From assembly GCF_028283705.1 (NCBI RefSeq), contig NZ_JAPWKD010000011.1:310001-374000 (forward strand): a stretch of 64,000 bases of DNA. Reading direction: 5' to 3'. Below are positions 52,853-61,198 of this stretch, piece after piece. The notes below the pieces were generated by a model, which had not been told where the DNA came from, did not search any database, and saw only the letters and a list, made by a program, of their open reading frames with translations. Within the stretch, counting starts at the first letter, position 1, and each line of letters opens with the position of its first letter. The DNA is from Pantoea sp. Its GTDB lineage: Bacteria > Pseudomonadota > Gammaproteobacteria > Enterobacterales > Enterobacteriaceae. The translations under genes were made by a program, and so were the position numbers.

Positions 52853-53618
52853 ACACTACCAGGCTGAGTCCAGGTTTGCCCTCTACCGCGAAGGTGCTGT
52901 ACTCCAGTTCCAGCACCCCTTCGTCCGGTAGCCACAGCTGCTTGATACCTTCGCCATGCTGGCTGACTTCCTGCGATTGCCACAAACGGCGGAAGGTTTC
53001 GCTCATGGTGCACAGCTCCTCCACCAGCGCTCGCACATGAACGCTGGCACCGGTGCGCGCCACATCAGCGCGGAAATTCGCCACCAGCCCCCGTGCAACG
53101 CTCTCCCATTCGGGTAAGCGTTTTTTCATCTGCTCATCGCGGAATATCATCAACAGGATATTGCGTTGTGCAGGCGGCAACTGGGCGTAATCAACAAAGA
53201 CTTTCGTCGCAGCCCGGTTCCAGGCCACCACCTGCCACGCGGCGGTTTTCACCAGCGCCGGTGTCACGGGCATACTGTCGAGCACCCGTTGCAGCGAAGG
53301 TGAGACCGTGACGCCCGCCTGCCAGGTGACACCGGGTAGGCGGTTCTGCGCCAGCAGAAACAGATGGTCACGCTCCGCCGCACTCAGTTCCAGCGCATGT
53401 GCCAGCCGCTCCAGCACCACTTCTGATGGCGCACCCCCTCTGCCCTGCTCCAGCCAGGTGTACCAGGTGGTGCTGACGCAGGCGCGGATCGCGACTTCTT
53501 CCCGCCGTAAACCGGGCGTGCGGCGACGCTGCATCGGGTAGCCCAGCCGGGCCGCATCCAGCCGCTGGCGGCGTTCACGCAGATAATTGCCCAGCAGATT
53601 GTCGTCTTGCATCGTCAT
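52794..53618 (-). CDS. XRE-family regulator with MmyB-like ligand domain
   Basis: The N-terminal helix-turn-helix (LREEVAIRACVSTTWYTWLEQG region, residues about 38-60) is followed by the large C-terminal domain of the MmyB-like regulators. Several Trp and acidic residues there probably form a ligand pocket. The ATG at 53618 is supported by AGGATA upstream. It faces an SDR gene across a 103-bp divergent gap, so that gene is the likely target, as is common for this family. Confidence 0.87.
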   Translation of the reverse strand: MTMQDDNLLGNYLRERRQRLDAARLGYPMQRRRTPGLRREEVAIRACVSTTWYTWLEQGRGGAPSEVVLERLAHALELSAAERDHLFLLAQNRLPGVTWQAGVTVSPSLQRVLDSMPVTPALVKTAAWQVVAWNRAATKVFVDYAQLPPAQRNILLMIFRDEQMKKRLPEWESVARGLVANFRADVARTGASVHVRALVEELCTMSETFRRLWQSQEVSQHGEGIKQLWLPDEGVLELEYSTFAVEGKPGLSLVVFNPHREQDHACMTRLMTRP

Positions 53619-53721
53619 GGTTTTATCCTGTTAGTCCCGATACCCGTATAAGCTCACGACTTTTCGTCGCGCCGCAGGCTTTTATCATAGTGCCTGTTAC
53701 CAGTCAGTGAGGAGCACGATT

Positions 53722-54609
53722 ATGCGAATTTTTGTGACCGGGGCGAGCGGCTTTGTCGGCTCAGCCATTGTGAAAAAACTCCACGCACGTGGATATCAGG
53801 TGCTGGGTCTGGCGCGCAGCGACGCATCAGCAGAAAAGCTACAGCGACAAGGCGTGACGGTGATACGCGGCGACCTGGAAGATATCGCCAGCCTGCGCGC
53901 GGCAGTGCAGCAGAGTGACGGCGTGATCCATGCCGGTTATATCCATGATTTCAGCCGTATGGATCATGCTGCGGCGGTTGATCAACGCGCCATTCTGGCG
54001 ATGGGAGAAGAACTGGCAGGCTCAAATCGCCCGCTGATTGTCACCTCCGGCACCGCGCTGGTGGCACCAGGGCGTATGGCAACCGAGCAGGACCCACCAG
54101 CAGCGGGCGCGCATCCCCGTTCTGACTCCAACGTCGCCGCGCTGGCGCTGGCGGATAAAGGTGTGCGCGTGGCGTTAGTGCGCCTGCCCCCCACGGTGCA
54201 TGGCGCAGGGGATCATGGTTTTGTGCCCATTCTAATCAACCTGGCGAAAGAAAAAGGGGCTGCGGTTTATGTTGAATCAGGCGAGAACCGCTGGCCTGCG
54301 ATTAATCGCTTTGATGCTGCCGAACTGTTTTGCCTGGCGGCTGAAAAGGCCGAAGCCGGTACGATTTTGCATGCGGTGCAAGAGGAAGGCATAGCCTTCC
54401 GGCAGATTGCCGAAACCATTGCCAGCGGGTTATCGCTGCCGGTGAAAAGTCTGACGATGGATGAAGCGCAAAGCTGGCTGGGCTGGATGGCGCGGTTTGC
54501 TGCCATCGATAATCTGTCTTCCAGCGAATGGACGCGTAAAACGTTTAACTGGCAGCCGAACGGGCCGGGATTATTGCAGGATATGCGCGAGACGGATTAT
54601 TTTCGTTAA
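53722..54609 (+). CDS. SDR-family NAD(P)-dependent oxidoreductase/epimerase
   Basis: A 295-residue extended-type SDR protein with TGASGFVGSAIV near the N-terminus for dinucleotide binding. The classical YxxxK pair is not obvious, although a Ser-Gly-Thr segment (IVTSGTALVAPG) is at the usual Ser position; activity may differ from true epimerases. GAGGAG precedes the ATG at 53722. It is divergent from the XRE regulator gene. Substrate unknown. Confidence 0.85.
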   Translation: MRIFVTGASGFVGSAIVKKLHARGYQVLGLARSDASAEKLQRQGVTVIRGDLEDIASLRAAVQQSDGVIHAGYIHDFSRMDHAAAVDQRAILAMGEELAGSNRPLIVTSGTALVAPGRMATEQDPPAAGAHPRSDSNVAALALADKGVRVALVRLPPTVHGAGDHGFVPILINLAKEKGAAVYVESGENRWPAINRFDAAELFCLAAEKAEAGTILHAVQEEGIAFRQIAETIASGLSLPVKSLTMDEAQSWLGWMARFAAIDNLSSSEWTRKTFNWQPNGPGLLQDMRETDYFR

Positions 54610-54615
54610 CCGAAA

Positions 54616-54635
54616 TGGCGCGATTTATCGCGCCA
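54616..54635. repeat. REP-core hairpin between convergent genes
   Basis: TGGCGCGAT-TT-ATCGCGCCA is a perfect dyad and equals the core of the REP-like units at 33268 and 46916-46990. It begins 6 bp after the SDR stop and could terminate either gene, although T tracts are weak. Confidence 0.6.
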
Positions 54636-54646
54636 TCAGGTGAAAA

Positions 54647-55468
54647 TCAGGCAAACGGAAATTCACGCGCCAGCAGGCGGGCAATCACATTCAACACGCC
54701 GTCGTCATTGTTGCTTTCAGTTTTGTAACTTGCCACAGCACTGACCTGCGGGGCGGCGTTCGCCATCGCGAAGCTGTAACACGCCTGACGCAGCATTTCG
54801 AGGTCATTGGCGCTGTCACCAATCGCCAGCACTTCACAATCATCGATACCCCATTTCTCCTGCAACAAGGCGATGCCGTGCGCCTTATGGCATCCGGGGA
54901 TAATCAGATCAACAAAACCGAAACCGCTGGAAACCGGATGCATAATATTTTCAATCGCATTCAGTTCTGAGTGCAGGCGTTTCAGCAATGCATCCACCCC
55001 TTCGTGTGCCAGATTCAGGGAGAATTTAAAGATGGTGTCATCGATGTCGTAGAGATTGTCGCGCTTTTCCAGCCGATGATAATGGTTAGCCAGCATCGCC
55101 ATCACCTCATCCGGCATTGAGGTATGGACATAGGCACCGTTACGACCACACACCACGGTGCTGATTTCCGGTTCTTTCGCCAGAATATCGAGCACCTGAC
55201 GCACCGCCTCGGGAGCCAGTTCGCCACAGAAAATCTCTTCGTTGCTGTCTGATACCCAGGCACCGTTTTCCGCCACAAAGGCGATTTCATTTTTGATTTC
55301 GGGAAAATAGCGCAGCAGCTGGTAATACTGATTGCCACTGGCGACCACGAAGCGGATGCCTTTTTCTTTTAACAACGCGTACTGGCGCAGAAAACGCTGC
55401 TTGTTGTACTGCTTGTTGTCATCCAGAAAAGTGCCATCCATATCCACCGCAATCATTTTCACTGCCAT
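54647..55468 (-). CDS. ybiV: Cof-type HAD sugar phosphatase (YbiV/SupH-like)
   Basis: A 273-residue HAD-superfamily protein of the Cof class. The catalytic aspartates are Asp9 and Asp11 (VDMDGTFL), with VVASGNQYYQL as motif II, and GDSANDLEML near residue 208 as the magnesium site. It closely follows E. coli YbiV, which dephosphorylates sugar phosphates such as fructose 1-phosphate and ribose 5-phosphate. In E. coli ybiV lies next to ybiU; here ybiU is 7 kb away. Confidence 0.88.
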   Translation of the reverse strand: MAVKMIAVDMDGTFLDDNKQYNKQRFLRQYALLKEKGIRFVVASGNQYYQLLRYFPEIKNEIAFVAENGAWVSDSNEEIFCGELAPEAVRQVLDILAKEPEISTVVCGRNGAYVHTSMPDEVMAMLANHYHRLEKRDNLYDIDDTIFKFSLNLAHEGVDALLKRLHSELNAIENIMHPVSSGFGFVDLIIPGCHKAHGIALLQEKWGIDDCEVLAIGDSANDLEMLRQACYSFAMANAAPQVSAVASYKTESNNDDGVLNVIARLLAREFPFA

Positions 55469-55567
55469 ATTACTCTCCCGTATCAGAGTGCCGTCGAATC
55501 CGTCCGGCGAAAAGGTTTTATAAAGCTTACTCGTGGTGTGGGTTCTTGAGAATGCGAATTCGCGCTT

Positions 55568-56227
55568 TCAGAGCTTTCCAGCCCTCTTTTCGTGCATTTT
55601 TGCCCCTTTCCCCGCGATCCAGGCACAGAACATGGTTGCCATCTCGCTGGCATAAGCCTGGATTTCTGCCGGGGAGCGTGGCGTTTCCGAAAAATGCTTG
55701 CCCACATTCCCCAGCGTGCTGTTAATCAGATCTGCCGCCCGTGCGCATTCATCATCAGGCAAATGCGGCAACATCTCACGCAGAAAATGGCTGACGATAT
55801 GCTCACCCGCGGCACGCGCCTCATGGACTTCTGGTGCGTCGCGATACAGCGGTGCCGCGTCGTTCAGCGCAGTGCGCATCGCCGCTTCTTCACATTCGGA
55901 CTGTAAAAAAGCCAGCGTCAGGTCGTGTAATCGCTGCTCTCCGCTTCGTTGCGGGTTGCGTAAAATATCTCCCAGCAGGCTACCGGTACGTTGCCATTCT
56001 TCGCTTTGCAGGCGAAACAGAATCGCCGCTTTGTTGGGAAAATATTGATACAGCGATCCAATGCTGACGCCAGCACGTTCCGCTACTCGCGCGGTAGTAA
56101 AGCGAGTCGCACCTTCCTGCGCCAGAACCTGAGTAGCCGCCTCCAGAATAGCCGCAACCAGCTCGCTGGAGCGTGCCTGCCTTGGCTTTTTCCTCTCTGA
56201 AATCCGTAAGTTACGACCTTCTCCCAT
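55568..56227 (-). CDS. TetR-family regulator
   Basis: The 219-residue product has a TetR helix-turn-helix near residues 38-63 (FTTARVAERAGVSIGSLYQYFPNKAAILF) after a basic N-terminal extension (SERKKPRQARS). The all-helical ligand domain is typical in length. The start at 56227 has GGGAGA upstream; a further 60 bp of open frame is unsupported. It is divergent from the O-methyltransferase gene, its probable target. Confidence 0.88.
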   Translation of the reverse strand: MGEGRNLRISERKKPRQARSSELVAAILEAATQVLAQEGATRFTTARVAERAGVSIGSLYQYFPNKAAILFRLQSEEWQRTGSLLGDILRNPQRSGEQRLHDLTLAFLQSECEEAAMRTALNDAAPLYRDAPEVHEARAAGEHIVSHFLREMLPHLPDDECARAADLINSTLGNVGKHFSETPRSPAEIQAYASEMATMFCAWIAGKGAKMHEKRAGKL

Positions 56228-56318
56228 GACGATCTCCCGAACGCGAATAGTGAAATGCGACGAATTCATCGTATTCTTATCGCTCAACGAAATCTACCTC
56301 TCACTATGGGAAAATCTG

Positions 56319-57014
56319 ATGAATACCTTAACTTCTGCACCACTCGCGCCGCTGCTGGCTTACCTGTTTGAACTGGCGGAAAACACCACCCCAGTCAGCA
56401 ATAGCAGCCTCGCAGCGCTCTCGGGGGATGAGCAAATCCGCCTGATGCAAAGCAAAACCGAATATCGCCAGCTTTATGCTCAACTGAAGGATATGCCGCT
56501 GGCAGTATCGCGTGAAACCGGACGGTTGCTATATATGCTAGCGCGTAGCTGCAAGGCGCAGCATATCGTGGAGTTTGGCACCTCGTTTGGTATCTCGACG
56601 CTGCATCTGGCGGCCGCAGTGCGCGATAACGGGGGCGGGAAAATCATCGCCAGCGAGTTCGAGCTGTCTAAAGTCGCGCTGGCACGCAATCATTTTGCCG
56701 ATGCAGGCGTCAGCGACCTGATTGAACTGCGCGCCGGTGATGCGTTGCAAACGCTGGCGACGGATTTGCCAGCATCGATCGATATGCTGTTGCTGGATGG
56801 GGCAAAAGGGCTTTATCCGGAAATTCTGCGCCTGGTCGAACCTCAGTTACGCCCCGGGGCGCTGATCATTGCCGACAATGCTGATTACAGTCCGGAATAT
56901 CTGGCCCGCGTCCGGGCCGCCGACAGCGGTTACCTCTCCCTGCCGTTTGGTGAGGATGTGGAAGTCTCGGTCTTTACAATGAGAAGCCCGGCATCGTCTG
57001 CAGCGCAATGTTAA
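56319..57014 (+). CDS. SAM-dependent O-methyltransferase (class I, catechol OMT-like)
   Basis: A 231-residue methyltransferase. The SAM-binding motif is VEFGTSFGISTLHLA and the acidic motif is MLLLDGAK. Metal-ligand positions fit the bacterial catechol/caffeoyl-CoA O-methyltransferase type (IIADNADY). The start at 56319 (beginning MNTLTS) has only GGGAAA upstream. Its end overlaps the convergent LysR gene by 41 bp. Control by the divergent TetR protein is likely. Substrate unknown. Confidence 0.85.
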   Translation: MNTLTSAPLAPLLAYLFELAENTTPVSNSSLAALSGDEQIRLMQSKTEYRQLYAQLKDMPLAVSRETGRLLYMLARSCKAQHIVEFGTSFGISTLHLAAAVRDNGGGKIIASEFELSKVALARNHFADAGVSDLIELRAGDALQTLATDLPASIDMLLLDGAKGLYPEILRLVEPQLRPGALIIADNADYSPEYLARVRAADSGYLSLPFGEDVEVSVFTMRSPASSAAQC

Positions 57015-57873
57015 TGAACTCCACCAGCGCCCTGACCCGCTGCGGGATAAACCTCGCATCAGGAAAAACAGCATACAAATAGCGATCCGGCAGGCGATAG
57101 TCTGGCAAGATGTGCACCAGCCTGCCCGAATCCAGTGCCGCCGCGCTAAGCGGTAGTTGCACGCCCCCGATGCCAATACCCGCTTCTATGGCCTGCATCA
57201 GCACCTGACTGGTGTTAGCCCTGAATACGGTATTCACCGCCAGGGAACATATCCCCTCACTGCCGATTAGAGTTAACGGCGCATCTCTGGCGATACCCCG
57301 GAAACGCACATGTGGCAACGCCGTCAGCTGCGTAACATCATTAACCGGCGTGGTCCTGATAAATGCCGGAGCCGCCACCAGTACCGTTTCTACCCGCGCC
57401 AGTGAACGCGCTGCCATGGTTGTCGGCGGCTGTTCCGCCAGACGCAGCGATACATCAACCCCTTCAACGACCACATCCGATAAGCGATCGTCGAGCGCGA
57501 TATCCAGCCTGATCCCCGGATGCTCCCGCTGGAAATTGAGTAAATAAGGCAGGAAAAGCTGACCGATCCCACTTGGCAACTGCATATGCAGATTCCCCTG
57601 CAACTGTTGCTGTGCCGGGCGCAGCTGGGTTTCAATCTCATCCATGGCCTCCATCAACGGCAATATCTGCTGCAGATATTGCCTCCCCGCCTCGCTCAGC
57701 GCCATCGATCGGGTGGTGCGTCTAAGCAACACCACACCCAGTTCCGCTTCTAATGCGGCGATTTGCTGACTTATCGCCGATTGTTTAAGACCTGCCTGCC
57801 GCGCCGCTGCCGAGAACGAACCGGCTTCCGCGACGCGGATAAAGGTGGTGATGGCATTGAGTTTGTTGTTCAT
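56974..57873 (-). CDS. LysR-type regulator (upstream of the PRISE-like reductase gene)
   Basis: A 299-residue LysR-type protein: helix-turn-helix at about residues 6-62 (GSFSAAARQAGLKQSAISQQIAALEAELG), effector domain 88-295. The branch with RTTRSMALSEAG after the helix-turn-helix often controls a divergent oxidoreductase gene, and the neighbouring reductase gene starts 98 bp away in that direction. Confidence 0.88.
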   Translation of the reverse strand: MNNKLNAITTFIRVAEAGSFSAAARQAGLKQSAISQQIAALEAELGVVLLRRTTRSMALSEAGRQYLQQILPLMEAMDEIETQLRPAQQQLQGNLHMQLPSGIGQLFLPYLLNFQREHPGIRLDIALDDRLSDVVVEGVDVSLRLAEQPPTTMAARSLARVETVLVAAPAFIRTTPVNDVTQLTALPHVRFRGIARDAPLTLIGSEGICSLAVNTVFRANTSQVLMQAIEAGIGIGGVQLPLSAAALDSGRLVHILPDYRLPDRYLYAVFPDARFIPQRVRALVEFINIALQTMPGFSL

Positions 57874-57971
57874 TTATTAAATTTCATGATAAGTGCTATC
57901 GAATAGATGGGATATAAACACAAAAAATAATAGATGAGAATGCAGCCACAACCTCATGCGGAGACGGTCAA

Positions 57972-59030
57972 ATGCATCATTCATCACACAACAAGGTGGC
58001 CCTGGTGGCGGGGGCAAGCGGGATTGTCGGCAGCCAGCTGGTTAACACCCTGCTGGAGCAGCAGTGGCAGGTGATTGGACTGACGCGTCAGCAGGCGCGA
58101 CAAAATCAACCGATTCCCTATGTCAGCGTTGATCTGCTGGATAGCACCGGGAGTGCGGCGGCGCTGGCACCGCTGACTAACATCACCCACATTTTTTATA
58201 GCGCCTGGCTCGATGCTGCGGACTGGTCAGCGATGGTCGAACCGAATGTGCGGATGCTACGCAACCTGGTACAAGGCGTTGAGGCGCATGCCCCACTGCA
58301 ACACGTTAGCCTGATGCAGGGCTATAAGGTTTATGGTGCACATCTTGGCCGTTTTAAAACCCCGGCGCGTGAAAGCGATCCCGGTGTACCAGGCGCGGAG
58401 TTCAATGCAGCACAGCTGTCATGGTTGTCAGCATGCCAGCAGGGGAAAAACTGGCACTGGAGTGCCCTGCGCCCAGGCGTGGTGGGTAGCGCGGTACCGG
58501 GTAATATGATGAATCTGGCACTCAGCATCGCGGTTTACGCGTCATTATGTCAGGCAGCGGGGTTGCCGTTACGGTTTCCGGGGTGTGAACTGAGCTGGCA
58601 AAGTATGGTGGATCATACCGATGCCCGCTTACTGGCTTCGGCCAGCGTCTGGGCGGCCGAAGCCCCGGCGGCACACAACCAGGCGTTTAATGTTAATAAC
58701 GGCGATCTCTGGCGCTGGAGTGAACTCTGGCCAGCCATTGCCCGCTGGTTTGAACTTGACTGTGCCCCGGCGGTCGCGTTGTCGTTCCAGCAGCTGTTCC
58801 GCGACTTCCGGGATCACTGGCAGGCGCTGGCACAACAGCACGCGTTGCAGCAGGCGGATATCCTGCAACTCAACGACGGCCGTTTCGCTGATTTCGTTTT
58901 TAGCTGGGATTACGACATGTTTGGCGACGGCAGCAAATTACGTCGTGCCGGTTTCAGTCAGTACCGCGCCACTGACCAGATGTTTTTTGATCTGTTCAGC
59001 GCATTTCGCCAGGCGAGGCTGATTCCTTAA
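57972..59030 (+). CDS. PRISE-type SDR reductase (progesterone 5-beta-reductase-like)
   Basis: The 352-residue product starts with the NAD(P) motif GASGIVGSQLV and has VDLLD after the second strand. The lysine/tyrosine motif (SLMQGYKVYG, where plants have TGxKHYxG) is in the usual place. The PRISE family reduces activated carbon-carbon double bonds of enones and iridoid-type aldehydes. It is divergent from the LysR gene at 57873 and its end overlaps another LysR gene by 35 bp. Physiological substrate unknown. Confidence 0.82.
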   Translation: MHHSSHNKVALVAGASGIVGSQLVNTLLEQQWQVIGLTRQQARQNQPIPYVSVDLLDSTGSAAALAPLTNITHIFYSAWLDAADWSAMVEPNVRMLRNLVQGVEAHAPLQHVSLMQGYKVYGAHLGRFKTPARESDPGVPGAEFNAAQLSWLSACQQGKNWHWSALRPGVVGSAVPGNMMNLALSIAVYASLCQAAGLPLRFPGCELSWQSMVDHTDARLLASASVWAAEAPAAHNQAFNVNNGDLWRWSELWPAIARWFELDCAPAVALSFQQLFRDFRDHWQALAQQHALQQADILQLNDGRFADFVFSWDYDMFGDGSKLRRAGFSQYRATDQMFFDLFSAFRQARLIP

Positions 59031-59940
59031 CTTCTGATTCGTAGAGGAAATTACACAGCAGCTGCCAGAGATAGCTGGCAGCCGGGGTGAAACGATGATC
59101 GGCACTGCGCAACAAATGGCTCTGGCTTTCGCGGGCAATTCGATGATCCAGGGGAATCGCCCTGAGTTCCTGCTGGCGTAACACTTGCGGGATGGCCTGC
59201 TCGGTCATAAACGCAATGCCCAACCCGGCCTGACACAGCGACAGCGCACTGGAAAACAGGTTGCAACAATAGGCGGGGGCCAGCACCTGCCCTTCGCTTT
59301 TGAAGATGGCGCTGAGATAACGTTGCAGGCCAAAGTTTTCACTCATGGTGATCAATCGGTGCTGGGTCAGTTCAGCAATGCTGATTTTGCTATATCCAGC
59401 AATCGGATGGTCCGGGCGCACAATGGCGCAAATGGGTCCACGACGAAAACTGTGGGACTTCAGTCCCGGCGGCCCGGCAGTGCCAAAACCGACCGCCATA
59501 TCCACTTCGCCGCGCATGATCAGATCCACAGTGCTTTGCATATCACCCGAGCTGATATCGATAAACACACCCGGCCAGGCGACGGAAAACTCCTTCAATA
59601 CGTTGTTGACCACCTCTTCCACGATGCCCTGCCCCACCCGCAATGTCACCGAGCCACCGCGCATATGCCGCATATCGCGCAACTGCCGTTCCAGCAGTTT
59701 GCGCCGTTGGCTGGTCTGCGCGTAATCATCTGCCAGTAACTTACCGGCTTCCGTTAACACCACATTGCGGCCACGCCGTTCCAGCAAGGGTAATTGCAGG
59801 CTACGTTCCAGCAATGATAACTGACGACTGACGACCGAAGGGTTGATGCCCAGCGCATCGGCGGCACGCCGTATCCCGCCATGCATCCCGACTTCATACA
59901 AATAACTTATCGCTTTCTCCGGATAAGTGGCCGCTGTCAT
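58996..59940 (-). CDS. LysR-type regulator of the M20 peptidase/YfcC transporter operon
   Basis: A 314-residue LysR-type protein. The helix-turn-helix (GIRRAADALGINPSVVSRQLSLLER) lies at about residues 22-46, with the effector domain from residue 92. It is divergent from the M20 peptidase and transporter genes, 112 bp apart, with a dyad in between. Its inducer is probably the peptide or acylated amino acid handled by that module. Confidence 0.88.
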   Translation of the reverse strand: MTAATYPEKAISYLYEVGMHGGIRRAADALGINPSVVSRQLSLLERSLQLPLLERRGRNVVLTEAGKLLADDYAQTSQRRKLLERQLRDMRHMRGGSVTLRVGQGIVEEVVNNVLKEFSVAWPGVFIDISSGDMQSTVDLIMRGEVDMAVGFGTAGPPGLKSHSFRRGPICAIVRPDHPIAGYSKISIAELTQHRLITMSENFGLQRYLSAIFKSEGQVLAPAYCCNLFSSALSLCQAGLGIAFMTEQAIPQVLRQQELRAIPLDHRIARESQSHLLRSADHRFTPAASYLWQLLCNFLYESEVKESASPGEMR

Positions 59941-60001
59941 AAGTTGTTCCTATCTGTTGCTCTGAGGTCAACAATTCTAGCATTCCCACCTCATTTTTAT
60001 A

Positions 60002-60017
60002 CGCAGAGTTTTCTGCG
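60002..60017. promoter_or_regulatory. LysR operator candidate upstream of the M20 gene
   Basis: CGCAGA-GTTT-TCTGCG is a 16-bp perfect dyad in the divergent promoter region, 36 bp before the M20 gene's ATG. Length and position fit a LysR box. Confidence 0.4.
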
Positions 60018-60052
60018 CATACTGCCGTCTGGACTAAGGCAGGAAACTATAA

Positions 60053-61198
60053 ATGAACAACATAAAAAATTACTTACAACAGCATGCTGATGACATTCTG
60101 GGTGATATCAAACGACTGGTACAGGCGGAATCACCGTCATTAGATAAGACTGCGGTGGACCGTTGTGGCGAGGTGCTGCAAAGCATTTTCCAGCAGCGCC
60201 TGGGCATTGATGCGCAGGTGGATCAGCAGACGGAATATGGCAATCATCTGCGTTTTTCACTCGGAAACGAGGGGCCGCAAACCACCCTGATTGGTCATTT
60301 CGACACGGTCTGGGATCACGGTGATTTAGCCTTACGCGAAGAGGATGGCAAACTTTACGGCCCTGGCGTGCTGGATATGAAAGCGGGCCTGGTACAGGCC
60401 ATCTGGGCGGTGCGCGCCCTGCAACAGCTGGGTTTATTAAGCGGCCAGCGCATTGTGTTCCTGTGCAACAGTGATGAAGAGGTGGGTAGCCCCAGCTCCA
60501 GTGACTGGATTGGCCGCAACGCCGCAGGATCACAGCAGGTGCTGGTGGTGGAACCCGCGGTAGCAGGCAGCAACGACCTGAAAGTTGCGCGTAAAGGCAC
60601 CGGACGTTATGACGTGGTGATTACCGGCCAGGCGGCGCATGCCGGCAACAATCCTGAAGAAGGCATCAGTGCGGTGCAGGAGATGGCGCATCAAATCCAC
60701 TTCCTCCATGCATTGAATGCACCGGAACGCGGGACCACGGTCAACGTGGGCATCGCCAATGGCGGTAGCCGGATCAATGTGGTAGCCGACCATGCTGAAC
60801 TGGGCATTGATACCCGTGTCACCAGTGAAGCTGAAGCCCAGCGCATCCATGATGCTATCACCCAACTGCAACCGGTGCTGCCGGGCATTGTGTTGTCCGT
60901 TACGGGCGAACAGGGCCGCCCGCCGATGCGCCAGACTCCGGCATCACAGCAGATGCTGCAACACGCGCAGCAGATCGCACAACAGCTCGGATTTGCCGTT
61001 GAGGGTAAATCCGTCGGCGGCGGCAGCGACGGCAACTTCACGGCGGCGCTGGGTCTGCCCACCCTTGACGGTCTCGGTGCCACCGGCGCGGGCATTCACG
61101 CACGCCATGAACACATTATCGTTGCCAATATTGTCCCGCGTGCCGCCCTGGTGGCAGGCATGGTGCTCGGCAACCGTGCAGCAGAGGATGCGGTATGA
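60053..61198 (+). CDS. M20-family metallopeptidase (glutamate carboxypeptidase-like)
   Basis: A 381-residue zinc peptidase of the CPG2 type. The metal-binding and catalytic residues are visible: His82 and Asp84 (GHFDT), Asp108 (LDMKAG), Glu142 and Glu143 (SDEEVGS), and a late His in GIHARHEH. The dimerisation domain occupies the middle. Such enzymes remove C-terminal glutamate or hydrolyse acyl amino acids. The start overlaps nothing upstream; the end overlaps the transporter gene by 4 bp, so the peptidase probably acts on the imported substrate. Confidence 0.9.
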   Translation: MNNIKNYLQQHADDILGDIKRLVQAESPSLDKTAVDRCGEVLQSIFQQRLGIDAQVDQQTEYGNHLRFSLGNEGPQTTLIGHFDTVWDHGDLALREEDGKLYGPGVLDMKAGLVQAIWAVRALQQLGLLSGQRIVFLCNSDEEVGSPSSSDWIGRNAAGSQQVLVVEPAVAGSNDLKVARKGTGRYDVVITGQAAHAGNNPEEGISAVQEMAHQIHFLHALNAPERGTTVNVGIANGGSRINVVADHAELGIDTRVTSEAEAQRIHDAITQLQPVLPGIVLSVTGEQGRPPMRQTPASQQMLQHAQQIAQQLGFAVEGKSVGGGSDGNFTAALGLPTLDGLGATGAGIHARHEHIIVANIVPRAALVAGMVLGNRAAEDAV

